Assembly (NCBI GenBank): GCA_003255025.1
Contig: QANY01000280.1
Span: 812,941-876,940 of the forward strand
Direction of reading: 5' to 3'
Source of the DNA: Datisca glomerata
Lineage: Eukaryota; Streptophyta; Magnoliopsida; Cucurbitales; Datiscaceae
Length of the DNA: 64,000 bases
Both the position numbers and the translations under genes were made by a program. Shown piece after piece: positions 35,373 to 48,590 of this stretch (its first letter is position 1; every line of letters starts with the position of its first letter). The notes beneath the pieces were generated by a model. That model saw only the letters and a program-made list of their open reading frames with translations. It made no database searches and was not told the DNA's origin.

Positions 35373-36884
35373 ATGGAAGCTTTCAGTTTGCTCAAATACT
35401 GGCGTGGGAACGGTGGTGGCGGTGCCACCGTTGATCTCGTTTCTAACACCCGTGCTTCTACCGGAACTACCACGATTGTGACCGAGGTGAACCACAACGT
35501 AACTGAATCCGACGACGACGGTGATGACGACGGACCCTTCTTCGACCTGGAGTTCAGTGTTCCTGACGAAGACGAACAAGACGGCGGAGACGAAGCGCTA
35601 AATGGTGGAGCCAATGGAGTCCGCGACTGTGTTAATGGGAGTGAAGACGACGATGAAGACGAAGATAGTGATGGTGTGGAGGATGAGAGAGAGTTCGACT
35701 TCACGATTTCCTCTGGTTCGAGTAATGATCGAGCAGATACGAATCTGTCGCTTTCTCCGTCCGACGATTTGTTCTTCAAAGGAAGAGTGGTTCCGATTGA
35801 GCCTTCCTCGATTGATTTTACTGGGCCTGAATCTGAACCCAATTCGAAGCCTCAATTTCGTGTCCCATTGTTGAAATCGGCCACCAAGTTTCGGGTCTTT
35901 ATGTTGGGTTTGAAAAAATCAAAATCGAATTCGGAAGAGAAAACAGAACAAAATGGGTCTGTTTCTGTTTCTTCTGCTCCCAAACAGCAACCGAAACAAG
36001 CAACGCCACTGAACCAGCCAGAAAAACAACCACCGCCTCAGCCTCAGCCTCAGCCGCACCAGAGCAAGCTTTTTACGGTGAAATTGAAGGTTGAGGAAGT
36101 TCCGATTGTGTCTCTTTTTACCAGAGACAACAGTTCCAGAAGCTCCTCCGCTAACAAGTTCCAAAGGCTGAGCTCCGACGAGCCTATTTCCGATGAACAG
36201 AAGAAATTCTCGAAGGACGTAATGCAGAAATATTTGAAAATGGTCAAGCCTCTTTACATTAAGGTTTCACGAAGGTACGGAGAGAAAGTCAAGTTTTCTG
36301 GGAAACTAAGCTCAGGCGGTGGAGCTAAAGCCGAGGCTCCACTACCATCAGCGCCGGCAGAGAAATCAGCTCCCCCAACTTCACCGGCCGAGAAGAGCCC
36401 AACAGAACCAGAAGTGGCAGAGCCGCCAGCGCCAGCTAACAATGCCAAGATCCAGAAACAGGGGAATTTGCCGGCGGGGTTCAGAGTGGTCCGTAAGCAT
36501 TTAGGGAAAAGCCGGTCGGCTTCTTCCGCAGTGGCAGCGGCGCCACAAGGACCTGCACCGTCGAGGAGGGACGATTCACTGCTGCAGCAACAAGATGGGA
36601 TCCAAAGCGCCATTCTTCATTGCAAAAGATCCTTCAATGCCCCTAGAGGTAGCATTTCCCATCAACCATCCATCCAAAATTTTGGAAAATTTTTCAAAAA
36701 TATGTTTTTAACAATCTGATTTTAACCATTCAGTCATTAATCTCATGAAACTTTTTCTATCGGGTAACGAACAGATTCGGATTCTGTGGTGCTGTCAAGG
36801 TCAGTGAGTGACCCTTTACATGAAAAGGCTTCGGATTTGTCAAGGAAATCACCAGACGAAGAGAAAGGAGAAGAAGATGTTTAG
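35373..36884 (+). CDS. Membrane-associated kinase regulator (MAKR2-like)
   Basis: Two exons, 35373-36648 and 36775-36884, give 461 residues. The opening MEAFSLLKYWRG followed by Gly residues is the hallmark I recall for plant MAKR2-type proteins, relatives of BKI1. A strongly acidic Asp/Glu stretch lies at about residues 48-110, with FFDLEFSVPDE. A basic Ser-rich membrane-binding region follows (VFMLGLKKSKSNSEE), then Pro/Gln-rich low-complexity sequence. After it come KFSKDVMQKYLKMVKPLYIK and VSRRYGEKV. The C-terminal segment is GIQSAILHCKRSFNAPRDSD, then SVVLSRSVSDPLHEKASDLS, joined exactly across the intron. These proteins sit at the plasma membrane and modulate leucine-rich receptor kinases in brassinosteroid, root or auxin signalling. 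The exact partner here is not inferable. Complete, with no breaks. Confidence 0.92.
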
Positions 36885-37661
36885 ACCAACAAGAAATAGT
36901 AAATTTATTTTGGCTGCAGAAACCAAAATCTCAATTCAAAACGGTATCCCAGAAATGAGAGGATTAGCAGAAATAATTAGTAAACTGTAAATGTATTAGG
37001 TGTTGGTTAGTACTAGTCATGGCTAAAGGCTCTCTCACTGCCTGCTTGTTGAGTGGAAGTTCATCTTTCCGGGAAAGTAAAAGAAATTAGAATCAGATTT
37101 CTTTTGTATCTAATTTGATGCTTTTGGAATCAGAAATAGAGCATTTAGCAAGCAATACCAGTTGGTGATCTTATTTCTTCCTTGTTTTCAAATGTTAATA
37201 TGGTAATGTGAGTCAGTGAGTGAGGAGTATGTGAGTGGGGTTTTTGGTGGAAGACGTTGGGGTTATTTGATAATCATTTTGGGGGGGTTTGGTTTTGTTT
37301 TGTTTTTCTGATTAGACAAATCATGGGTCTGCGAGTCAGGACCAAAAATGGTGTCTGTAGTGGTCAGATTACTGACGCAAAAGTGGTTTTACTTGAACAG
37401 TGAAAAGGATTTTCTTTTTCCCCCCTAGAGAGAGAGAGAAATTGGGTTTTCACCTACAGAGAGAGAGAAATTGGGTTTAGTTTATATCAGTGCGGCATGG
37501 AATCTCTTTCTCTCAAAGGCCAAAGCAAAAGACAAACTGTCCTAATCTAGATTAATTAAAGTTTAATTCTCTAATATATGATAAGATGTTTTTCTTAAAA
37601 GTTTCCATGCTGGATATGTGGGTAAAATACATGTCAATAATAACGGTGTAAATCATGATTG

Positions 37662-38118
37662 TTGGATCTTCTCAACTATAAAAGATTATCAGTTTTTTTT
37701 CACAAGTAATGTAAGATAATCGTAACAATTTTTCTCGTCATACTAAGAGTTCTGAGTCAGATAATTGTCGGCTCGTTTCATCTGAATTCACCACACATCA
37801 GGCAATGAGTCAGATAACTGTCGACTCGTTTCATTCGGATTCACCATACATTAGACTGTGAATCAAGAGTCAACGAATCACTTCACATGGATTCACCACA
37901 CATCACGTGATGAGTTGAAAAGCCAACAACTTATTTCCTCTAGATTGAGTTGGAGACTTGTTGTATAAACCTGGACCTAACTCTGATATTAATATTAGGT
38001 GTTGTTGGGTCTTCTCAACCCTAAAAACTAGTTTGAGAGATTGTGTTTTTTCTCTTATATATAAACTGACTATCAGTTACTTCCACAATCTATATAGGAC
38101 AACGATAAACCCCAACAA
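37662..38118 (+). mobile_element. Possible solo LTR or TRIM element
   Basis: Starts TGTTGGATCTTCTC and ends CCCCAACA, giving the TG...CA ends and a 6-base TGTTGG/CCAACA inverted repeat usual for LTRs. Near the end, tgttgggtcttctcaaccctaaaaactag followed by a TATA-like sequence (atatataaac) is a phrase I recall from dispersed plant repeats. A target-site duplication could not be confirmed. Confidence 0.4.
37750..37915 (+). repeat. Three-copy imperfect tandem repeat, about 53-60 bp
   Basis: Units begin gagtcagata (37754), gagtcagata (37807) and gagtcaacga (37867). Each ends in a phrase like ggattcaccacacatca. Copies differ by about 10 to 25 percent. The array lies inside the LTR-like block. 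Confidence 0.8.
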
Positions 38119-39359
38119 CCATGGAATATAACAAAGTTTATTAGTCTCTCCTTGCATTGTTTTGGTTTTATGAATCCTGGCATAAGATTTAGTTTCTTAA
38201 TTTACTAGTAATAAAGGCCATTCGCTTTGTATTTTCTTCCTTGAACCTTCCTTGTCAATGGATGTCCTAGGTTATCCAAATTGAACAAAGAACTCTCATA
38301 ATTGTTAAGGAAGGACGAGTTTTTAAATATAAGATGAATCGTTTCAATGCGCGTTCATGAATTTAAATTCTATGGCCAATATGCAAGTTTGTAATTAATT
38401 TTTTTACACGGTTTGAATCCAAAAAATATACTGACAAATCAAAGATGGACATCCTATATTATCGTTACATTTCCCATGGTATAAATACCTTAAAATTAAG
38501 AGAGAAAAAATGAGAACTAGGTGGGGAAATAAAAGTTAGACCCTAGGATTTGAGCAGTGAAGTAGAAGACATTTTTTCTTTGTGGGGTCGTTTCTATCAA
38601 TTTTAATCATATAAATATTAGAATTAGTGAAGGTTTTTAAAAATAAAGGTTGATGTAATCCTAAGTGGTCTATTCTAAGTGTTGGCAAAATAATAACATT
38701 GGAGATTCAATTTGTCTCCTAATGACAAGCTTGGCCCTACATAGCCGCTGCTAAATCTCTACTCTGTTTTGTTTTGTCAAACCCCCCTGTTGTGCTTGTG
38801 CGGTATCAGATTCTCATGACCTTAGCTTTTTATTTTTAAATCATATTTTATTTATATTTAATGTTTTTACTAATGAAAAATGATTCTTAGTTTCTACACT
38901 TAATTTAAAATTTTGTAAAATTTACATGAGTGAATATGTTATCTCGCATTATTGTTCATACGTATTATTAGTTGACAGTGTATGTAATCTCTCATTTTAC
39001 ATGAAAAGTAAAAAAAAGATAGATCATCACATGTTGACGTATAATTTCATGCATGTGTACAGCTATATCTTGATAGTTTTGAATATATCACGAAATTACA
39101 TGAATTGCTATAGGTCAAACACAAAAACTGTTCTTCCTTATGTACGCTCATATTAATGAAAACTAGCAAACTCTAATGATAACGTCGAATGTACATATTT
39201 TAAGAAATAGCATCTCATTTCAATTCCCATTTCTAATGAGCATGAATTTAACATCTATATGATAACTTTCATGTTTAAAGTTATTTGAATATTTGTGTAC
39301 TACATACTCGATTCCTCCCTATTTGTAATTCAACACATGAATATGTTAACAATATGAGT

Positions 39360-39625
39360 TATAAAGTCTCATCTGATCACTCGTTAAAACCTATGTCTTA
39401 AGAAGATGAGTATTACGAGGTCCACGACCTTATAACTCGTGTTAGCACAAAAGGGATATTATTCGGGTGATATGGACAACATTAGTCCAACACACTATCT
39501 TGGATCACGATACAACATCTGAACTAAACAACATATCAGCAAACTCTGATACAACGTTAAAAAATCCAGCATCGTCACTCCTTAAAACCTAGATGTTAAG
39601 AAGATGAAAATCGATCTTTTATAAC
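39360..39625 (+). repeat. Direct repeat pair of unknown origin
   Basis: cactcgttaaaacctatgtc at about 39380 and cactccttaaaacctagatg at about 39576 are each followed by ttaagaagatga. The copies are about 196 bases apart. Possibly a remnant of a retroelement terminal region. Confidence 0.45.
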
Positions 39626-41630
39626 TTATATAAAATAAGCATAATCATACGACATGTGATATCTTTGGATGAGAAAAAAAAGTAAAAGTTGATGCTAAGC
39701 AAGTTTACATTACAATCACAAAATTTGTGACATATAATTAGGCAATGATTTCTAGAGATGTTAATATGATTTTTCATAGTGAGTTTGACTAATGAATAAT
39801 AACAATCAAGCAACAGTTTTCGAGGAGTAAATCAATTAATTAAGAAGGTAGGCATGAGGCACATTGAGGCGTTTTAGGGAGAACAGATATAAAATACTTT
39901 GTCTATTATACATGTGAACTTACAGCTCGTCTCCCATATAGCTTCTATTGCTACATATTTAATTTACTCTATCCGGTTCTCACTTTCCTGTCCCCCTCAA
40001 AGTGTGGGGGAAAGTCCTACATGATACGAATGGAAATCTTAGATTGTTAATACAACTAAATGATCTTACTTAGCTTAGACTTTTAGGTGAACAGAAAATA
40101 GATACTTAGGAGACATTCATGAATATAAATTTGATGCTAGACAGAGTCATTATTATGCTCTATTGGATCAATGGCGGATTTCGATAGTCTTTATAAGTCT
40201 AAAAGACACGTTCAAGCCAATTGAGATTCGGATTCAAAATTGAGTATGTATTCTTTTTTAAAAAAAATAGACCATTGATCTTATTTTTATTAGTTCTGGT
40301 CAGCTAGACACGATTTTATATATAGGGTTTAAATATCTGAAGATGACCGAAAAAGCAGATAAAAGGGCTTAAATAGGAATATGAGTTATATATAAAATTG
40401 TGAATCTTCCATGTGGAACTTAGATCTATAGCCAATAACGCACATCACAAGCAGACTGATCAAAGAACTTAATCGAAAAATCAAAAGTAAATGTTAACCA
40501 TATTCCATGAATTCATTGTCATGGTTCATTCAATTGATGTTATTGAGAACATATATACTAAATACTAATATTAGTTTTATCCTTAAAAGTTTTTCTTTTC
40601 CATCATTGATCCTTAAAAGTTAAAACAGAAAGGGTTTGGAGATGGAGTGATGATGAGTATCATATAAAAGTTGATGAAATACATGAACATGAAAACTACT
40701 TCTGGGATTTTAATGTGGAGCATGTTAGTACTAATAAGGGAAAATGTGAATTCTTCCTATAAATGTACTAACCGAGAATGAGGAAGAGTGGGGAGGGTTT
40801 GGTTTTGGAGTTCCAAATGGAAGGATGATGCATGTACATGAAATAAAGTACTTCCAACATATCCTTTGATAACCGAGAGAATGGGAGATAATTGTCTTTT
40901 ATCTCCGGATTGATGAGACATTCAATCAATCTGAATCTTTTACGTTAAAAAAATTAAAACCTTATCTGTTGGCTTTGACAATTAAAATTTATGGGAATCT
41001 CAAAACCAAGTTTATGATACCTTGTGTTTAGAGGTTTTTGAGGTGATATGGAAATGAATGACCTACTAATGACAAGTAGGTATGAGAATATGAGAATGAT
41101 GTGACTGAAAGAGTGAATGACAAACACCTTAAGTCTACCTCAAGAAGATGACAAATGCATTTGCTAGGGAAATGTGGAATATTCTAAGGTTGGTGAGAAC
41201 TTCAATTGAGAAATATTCTCTAGTTTCTTGGCCTAGGGAAGTGTGAGAGTAATAATGATGGTGATGATCCCCATAATGATACAAGGACCACCAGCTAGGA
41301 GATCAAAAAGATTTTGATGAAATATCCTACTCCTGCCCGAGCTTTCCGATCAACCAATCCCCTATTTCAGGGGCATCTCTTTGTTAGGTAGGGCTAGGGA
41401 TAACTAATTAGTCGAATGAGCCCATCCCTTTGGCCTCTCATGTATGGGCCCCTTATATAGACACGACCAAGTGGGGATCACAAACTCACACCTTGTAACA
41501 ACATAAAATTCATGTGATAAATATGGTCACGCTTGAAACGTGACCACACTCATAAAATGTGACCACACACCCATAAAATATGGCCACCTTTCATGCCCTC
41601 AACTAGCCGTGCTTTCATGGAATTGAGCAA

Positions 41631-42300
41631 TTGAATCATCAACTCACAAATAGAAGTTTTGTACTAATGTATAACATACACCTCAAAGGGGGGCTTGACC
41701 ATGTGTCCGCCTTTGGGATTTACAGAGACTATAAGACCACACCGATCGCCCGTGAACCATTCCGAGGACGATCACTCAATGAGGAATCGCCCTGGGTTTC
41801 CTTTCGGGCTTCCCTGGAGTGGCTCCCCACTGAGCTACCCCCGAGCTTCCCCCGGGGCAACTTAGTGGGGGCCATGGGGCGGCTTAGTGGGAGAGTTACC
41901 CAAGGGCTTCCCCGGGAGCAGTTCGATGAGTTCGTTGCGCTTTTGACACTTTTTTATCAGAGGGGGAACTTCCAAGGCGCCTAAAGAGGCCTTACCTTTT
42001 AAAGAGGTTCTCCTCTCTTTGTATAACGTGACTTTGTCCTAATCCTACCATACCACAACCCCCATATTATTCCTAAGAAAGGAATAACCTTCGAGCCTTT
42101 GTCACTAAGCTCGAAGGCGGGTCACAACACTTACGGTATAATCTCAACAATGGGCCCACCATCTTTATAAGTCCAGTGACAGCCCTTACAAGTTCAGTCA
42201 TTGGGTACGTCGCTTTTATATTTGAGCGGCGTCCCTTACAAACATATTTGCTATTATCATACATCGATCTTATCGTGCCATATAGGAGCCACCTGAGCCT
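41631..42300 (+). other. GC-richer patch with 117-codon ORF, probably repeat-derived
   Basis: The ORF at 41631-41984 is rich in Arg, Pro, Leu and Phe and has no recognisable domain. Internal near-repeats (gggtttcctttcgggcttccc and aagggcttccccgggagc) suggest short duplications. Base composition differs sharply from the flanking AT-rich DNA, which points to an inserted repeat. I do not call it a gene. Confidence 0.4.
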
Positions 42301-42973
42301 CTATTTAAGTGCCGTTCATGATGAGATGGTTCACTATTTACATTAACCCATTGTACAAGTTCAAATGCGTAGCAGTTGAACTTGTACATAGTCTATGTAT
42401 GTGTTGTGGTCTTACTTGATGAGCCACACGTTCAAATGTGAGGGTAGACATTTCTTCATTGAATCAGTCATGTACGGTCATCTTTGTTACTACACCCCTA
42501 GCTAGATGTGATGATGAAGCAATTGCTTTCAATTAACCTCCAGTAAGAGATGCAAGAAGTAGTTGGCTAGGCAAGTGTCTCACAATAAAAAGTCTGATTA
42601 TGGCGGCATTCACAAAAGTATGACTAGGTGCAAAATATATATACACTAGCAATGCACAACCTTATGTTCAATGTTAGCACGAGAGAGTATACATGGTCAT
42701 ATATGTACCATATGCATGTTCATAATGTGTGTTTAAATACCAAAATATTATGACAAGTGTATAGAGGGAAGTAACATTTTCTAACTATATCATGCTCGTA
42801 TATGACAGATACAACTCAATGACATGTACATAATCAATATTATAGATAATTCATTAAAATCATGAATAAACGTCATCACTTTCTAATATTAATGATTTGG
42901 AAGAACTCAACAAAAAGGCGTTTCACTAATTATGGGACTTTGACCAAAGCAGCATAACATCAAGGTAACATAT

Positions 42974-43380
42974 TGTTGGAATCTGCAGCGATGCGCGGTG
43001 AAATGCGTGGTGGTGTTTTAAAAAAATTATAAAATGATAAAAGATCGCATTGTCGCAAATCCCAAAGATGAAAATTTTTAATTGAAATCCACTTTTTCGG
43101 ATCGGATCTATTATATACTTATATATTAAATCAAAGACATACTTGGATATAAAATATAACCATTGTAGTCTAATCAAGCGTCTTTGCAATACAATGATAT
43201 TGCTATCCTGTAAACGTAGACTTTGAGATCCACACCACGATCTTCTAAGCCAACCCTCAAACACGCTAGGACGTGTGTGGGCACGTAAAATATATCAAGA
43301 ACACTTTTCTGTCTCTAGATGTACTCAGCACAAGAGATCTAGAGATTTTTGAGAAAGATTAATTTGTGACAAAACTCTGA
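42974..43380 (-). mobile_element. Copia LTR fragment A
   Basis: Minus-strand LTR end (plus strand begins tgttgga). Shares with the copies at 43.5 and 46.3 kb an ordered set of phrases: ggatctattatata, gagatccacacca, ctaggacgtgtgtg, and ttttctgtctctagatgt followed by agagatctagagattt. No primer-binding site is visible next to it. Confidence 0.65.
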
Positions 43381-43469
43381 TTGAAAAATAATTAAAAGTT
43401 CGTCATAGAGCTTTTTGATTAACTTTTAATCTCAAAGAGTTTCAATCCTGATTGCAACTGCGTTGCTAT

Positions 43470-43910
43470 TGCTGGTCATCGCATTGCGTGCGTGGCGAAA
43501 GTGTGAATGCGCTGGCCTTTTAAAAAATTAAACTTTTAATAAAAATCAAAACTTTTAATAAAACAAAACTTGCGCAACGCCACGATAACTAAATAAAAAC
43601 TTTTATTAAAAAATATTTTTCAATCAGTCAGGATCTATTATATATTTATAAATTAAATCTATAACATACAAGATTATGAATCATATACCTCTTGTAGTCT
43701 ATATCAAATGTCCTTGTAAAAATTGATCGATCATTCGTTCTTACAAAATCGTTCCAATGATCAGTAGACTCCATGATCCATACCAAGATATTCCAAGTTA
43801 ATCATCAACGCACTAGAACGTGCATGAGCACTTAGAATATTACAAGACAGTTTTTCTGTCTCTAGATGTTCTTAACACATGAGATCTAGAGATTTATTGA
43901 GAATGACTTT
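43470..43910 (-). mobile_element. Copia LTR fragment B
   Basis: Closely related to the copy at 46.27 kb: both have aaaacaaaacttgcgcaacgcc, gataac.aaataaaaactttta, ggatc.attatatatttata, and cacatgagatctagag in the same order and orientation. Similarity ends near 43.91 kb after gagatttattga. Confidence 0.75.
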
Positions 43911-44199
43911 AGTAAGATGATTCTCTGAAAGAACGTGATGATGATTCTTCTAGAAATTTGATTAACGTTTGATCATAGAAGAAAATCTATTTGACACCAA
44001 TTGTGTTCTCAATTCAACTCTTAATTGACGAACTGATGATCTGACCAACTGATTCTCTTATATTCTTTCAACAACTTAGGCCATTAGAATAATATCTATA
44101 TATATTCTAGATGATGACATATCAGATCTTTACAGATAAACTGAAATAATATTTAATTATAAAATTATAAATTACAGCTGACTCACTGCAACTGTGCAC

Positions 44200-44350
44200 A
44201 ACTGCATGTAGCACTTCGCCTTATTGTTTGATATGATCCAAGCATCATATTTGTCCCTAATATTCTTAGGGGCGTTAGCAGCGGGCTCCTCATGACATTC
44301 TTCAGTAAGAATAAACTTATGGTTCTCACAAATCAGCATTAAGTTCATAT
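44200..44350 (-). pseudogene. Copia gag N-terminal fragment
   Basis: The minus strand reads KFILTEECHEEPAANAPKNI followed by RDKYDAWI. This matches the plant copia gag pattern (FILTEECP..PA.NA...VRE.YD.W) I know from Ty1/copia polyproteins. It lies downstream (minus-strand sense) of the LTR and primer-binding site at 46.25 kb, as expected for one element. The rest of gag-pol is missing here. Confidence 0.6.
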
Positions 44351-46249
44351 TTGATTTCTATCACCATTCAATTTCTCAAGAGCGAGTAAAGTAATAACAA
44401 GGTTGCTCATGGTAGATATAATACTGATATCTGAAATTTAAAATATACATGATTCAATATAATTGATAAATATCTAGAATTTGGAAAGTAAACGTGATGC
44501 GTGAATGCAATCATAATAAACACTAAATTTAGCATTTACAAATCACGATAAAACAACCCAACGATTAATGTGCCGCCTTAGGGTCGGTCAGATTAACCTC
44601 AGACTGTCTATGAGACATTCTCATCCTTATTAATTAAAACTTAAAATGTCTAATATTTTCTCTTTTAACAATAATGTATCTCTTACTCGGTCAATTGACA
44701 ATTATCCACATGAAAGCTTAATTGTGATTTTATGAGTGTAACCCGTCATTTCAGATTTCATGACCTCATTTAGAATATGCCGTCTAAAGGTCGGTCAAAA
44801 CTAAACTACATCACCTCCTCCTATCTTCTTAAGAAGTCCAACCTTGGTATTGGTACAACTCGAAACCTTCCTTAGGAGGATTAAAACAAATCCATCTCGA
44901 GGCCTCACTGCACCTCACAGTGTTATACTAATGATTGAGACCATAAGTTACATTGATATGTCAACCATCTCCCACTCACGATTTTAGGATAATCTTTTTC
45001 TATTTTAACTAATCAATTAATTCCAAATTAATTACTAGTTAAAATAATAACCATAAGAATATTTAATTATCAGTTAATCCAATCTCATTGGTCTAAGTTC
45101 ATTTAACTTTTTGAAGCGCCTAAGTCATAATTAAGTGAACTTAGATTAACTAATTAATTATATTCATCAAACGTTAATAAAACTCGTTTACTAAAGTCGG
45201 TTAACCTAATGGAAACTAGTTTAAAACTAGCAGTTTCCATGCAATTGGTTTCATAAAAAGTAATACAAATAAACATATTAAGACAGTCCTAATAAATCAT
45301 GTTTCTACAGATGAGATGCATGATTAAATAAAATCGTATGAAATTTTCATGTATGGCATGTGATCGACTAATGCATAGACATATTGTCAAACATAACAAT
45401 TAAACAATTATTTAACAATTAAATAAAATAATAATAGACTGAGTGACTATTGAATATTTCTAAATTACAACCCTTGAAATAAAGAAATAAAATTACAAAA
45501 CGTACTTCAAGAATACATATTTTCCAAATATTGTCTCCTCCTCCTGATATCCATCTTCATAATCTTCAAGTTTTGAACAAAATCATTTTTAATTAGAAAA
45601 AGTATTTTTCCTAATACAGTTCATTTTTATTAGTCAAATAAACACTTTATTTGATTTGGGCAAACTTGAGTCAAGCCAAATCAACCTATTAATTTTAATT
45701 TTCATAAAATCAAAAATTAATAATTAATTTTAAAATTTAAATTGATAATTAAGAGTTTGAGTTTTAATGAAACGCTTAGGTGATAGAGTTGGTTGCATGG
45801 TTCGTTTGAAATTTTTCTAAAACGTGACAACAGTTGTCATCGACGATAGGACTCTCCAATCTCCATCCATCACCACCACTGCCTGTCTCATCGCCGGCAG
45901 CCTCCTGCCACGCATGACAGCCACTGTTTACCGCCAGTATAGTACCGCTGGCACTGTGCACATCAGCCGAAACAGTAAATTTCTGATGTGAACAGTAAAT
46001 TTTTGCCATTCATCTCGTGCTTTATTAGTCTTCTCGTGTTCGGAATAATTATAATAATATTTAAAATAAAATTACAAAAATTTCTACGCCTCAATTCGGC
46101 TTAGACAAGATCTAGAAAAAATTAAAACAAAGGCTAACCCAATTATTTTTCATACATTCAAAAAATATAACCATCTATCATCATACATATCTCATATTAT
46201 ATGAATAATGCAAGAAAACTCACACAACATTTAATATATAAATATATAA
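44351..46249 (-). mobile_element. Internal/leader region of a copia element
   Basis: AT-rich sequence between the primer-binding site at 46.25 kb and the gag fragment at 44.3 kb, read on the minus strand. It has no long ORF except a 77-codon frame at 45776-46009 in a GC-richer patch, which has no recognised domain. Confidence 0.4.
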
Positions 46250-46268
46250 AGACCGCTTTGATATCACT
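46250..46268 (-). other. Degenerate primer-binding site (initiator tRNA-Met type)
   Basis: On the minus strand, the LTR end AACA is followed by AGTGATATCAAAGCGG. This differs by two transitions from the plant copia primer-binding site TGGTATCAGAGC. It places the internal region of this element to the left. Confidence 0.65.
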
Positions 46269-48590
46269 TGTTGGTCATCGCGGCGGAAGCGTGAAGGCAA
46301 GTGGCTTTCTAAAAAAATTAAACTTTTAATAAAAATTGAATCTTTTAATAAAACAAAACTTGCGCAACGCCGCGATAACCAAATAAAAACTTTTATTGAA
46401 AACTATTTTCCAATTAGTCAGGATCCATTATATATTTATAAGTTAAATCTACAATATACAAGATTAGGAATCATATACCTCTTGTAATCTATATCAAGTG
46501 TCCTTGCAAAAACCGATCGATCCTATATTCTCACGAAATCGTTCCAACGATCAATAGACTCCGAGATCCACACCAATATCTTTTAAGTCAACCCTTAATG
46601 CACTAGGACGTGTGTGAGCATGTAGAATATTACAAGATACTTTTTCTGTCTCAAGATATTCTCAACACATGAGATCTAGAGATTTAGTGAACTAGGTTTT
46701 GGTATTCCTTCTCCAGCTTCTATTTCTTCCATTAAAGGACTGAGAATGACTATATATTCTCATGTAGTCCATTGACATAATTATTTCATGTAGTTCTGTC
46801 CTCCAATTATTGGTTTGTAAATTAGAACTGGTCAAAATTATAATTTTACCCTTTTAATTACCTCTTGATCCTTAAGTACCATTAATCAACTAGTGAATGA
46901 TTAATTTATAATCTTATTATAAATTTGAGCTCAATAACCATTCAGATTCAGAATTAACACTTAAGAGAACCAATATACGATCCAATAGGAAAACTTAGAT
47001 TGCAAATTTTGTAAGATCATGTCCCCAACTATTCATATAACTGAATCTTCAAAACAAAAGTCACTAGCCTGATTAACAAGCAGACCTTAACGAATGAATC
47101 AAACTGATCCAGTTGACATGCATAAGATTTCACGACTACTCATGATTCAGACTGATCTACATATGATCATCGAATTGATGTGTATTAAATTTTTATGATA
47201 AATGACAGGTTAATAAATATATTAATTCACATCGATCTTGTCATATATAATCTTATTATATGAAGTACCTTCATTAAGATGTCTATCTACATCAATGATC
47301 TGGATCTAGATCACACACATTGATAATACTTAGTGAACCGTACTAGCACCCACGCATTAAAGATTCCATACTTTAATATGTTGCTGATAATTTTATTCAT
47401 TATTTATGATCTTAATCTTCTCGTACTAATACACGATCATAGTCTCATTAATGAATATGAAATTTTCAGATATTTATATAAATTATTCAACAATAATTTA
47501 AAAATATAATTATAAAAAAATTGTAATCCTCTTTAAATTTCATATCAAATTGTCATTACACATACTTTGAGAGAATCACCTCCAATAGTTAGCACACTAA
47601 AACCAATAGAATAATATTAATATATTTCTTCGAGGTCAAGACTCATCAGATTTTTAGGGATTTAGATAAATTCATAAATTAATTACAAATGTACCATTGT
47701 AGTGGGTGCCATTATAGTAGGACCTAGTGTAATTGAGCAATACTGCAGTGCCACATGGTACATCAGTGTGCCGTCAAGAGCTACAGTGCCTCACAACACC
47801 ATTGTAGTACCGTGAGGACTACTGTGTGCCACATGTTCACTGTAGTGTCATGTGACACTACAGTAGTCCATGTCAATCTCTGATTCAAAATCAGCGATTG
47901 ACATGTGACAGTCCAATACGTCACGTGAAATTTTTTTAAATTTATTATTAATTTTAATCAGATAAATATCTAGATATCAGTTGATTCAAAATTAATTTAT
48001 ATGATCTCACAATCAATTATCTTATCTGTTAATTAACAGATAAGATAAATCAAATCATTATCTTATTGTGATTTAATATTATTTAATTTCATAAATCAAA
48101 TATTATGTCTCTTATCGATCAACACAAAATTAACTGATAAAATTATTTAATTATAATTTTTGAAAATTATATTAAATAATTTAATTAATTAATTACATAT
48201 AATTATCTCATAATTATATATTTACCCATAAATTTAATTCCTATAGTAAGTTAGTATTTTTCTCATGTCCTGAAATATTCACACCCTACATTGTGTAGTA
48301 CAGAGGTGACTTGGAGACTCTCCATGAACTCATAATTCTAAGCTCCAATTAATCAAATTATTAATTAAACTCTTTAATTAAATAATATTATTTATTAAAT
48401 TCATTATTACTCCACTATAAGTATGAAATTGCACTATTAGTAATTACAGAATATATTTATAGAGTATTCTTGTGTAGTTCATTGATATAATCACTTTATG
48501 TAGTTATGTCCTGAAATTATTTGTTCGTAAATTAGAGTTAGTTAAAATTATCATTTTACCCTCCTAATTATCTATTGATCGTTAAGTACT
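46269..48590 (-). mobile_element. Copia LTR (copy C) and related LTR sequence
   Basis: The LTR terminus is at 46269 (plus strand tgttggtcatcgcgg). The segment 47700-48200 is an inverted relative of 53520-53870: both carry gtgccgtgagg/ctgtaatgccacatg-type repeats, tcaatc..tgac and agataa..agataagat blocks. The region 46750-46900 and 48450-48600 are direct repeats of each other (tgtagttctgtcct, taaattagaactggt, tttacccttttaattacctc against related forms). So either the LTR is long (about 2.3 kb) or two LTR copies overlap here. Confidence 0.5.

Larger units (their letters stand above)
36885..42970. other. AT-rich spacer with decayed repeats
   Basis: Begins with the 3' untranslated region of the MAKR-like gene. 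The rest is AT-rich with no supported genes. It holds the LTR/TRIM-like block and tandem repeat near 37.7-38.1 kb, a direct repeat near 39.4-39.6 kb and a GC-richer patch at 41.7-42.2 kb. Confidence 0.5.

Noticed and set aside
35166..36613. Long antisense frames across the MAKR-like gene (137, 176 and 119 codons)
   Set aside because: They are mirror images of a low-complexity Ser, Asp and Pro-rich coding sequence; the sense frame has the family motifs and a spliced C-terminus.
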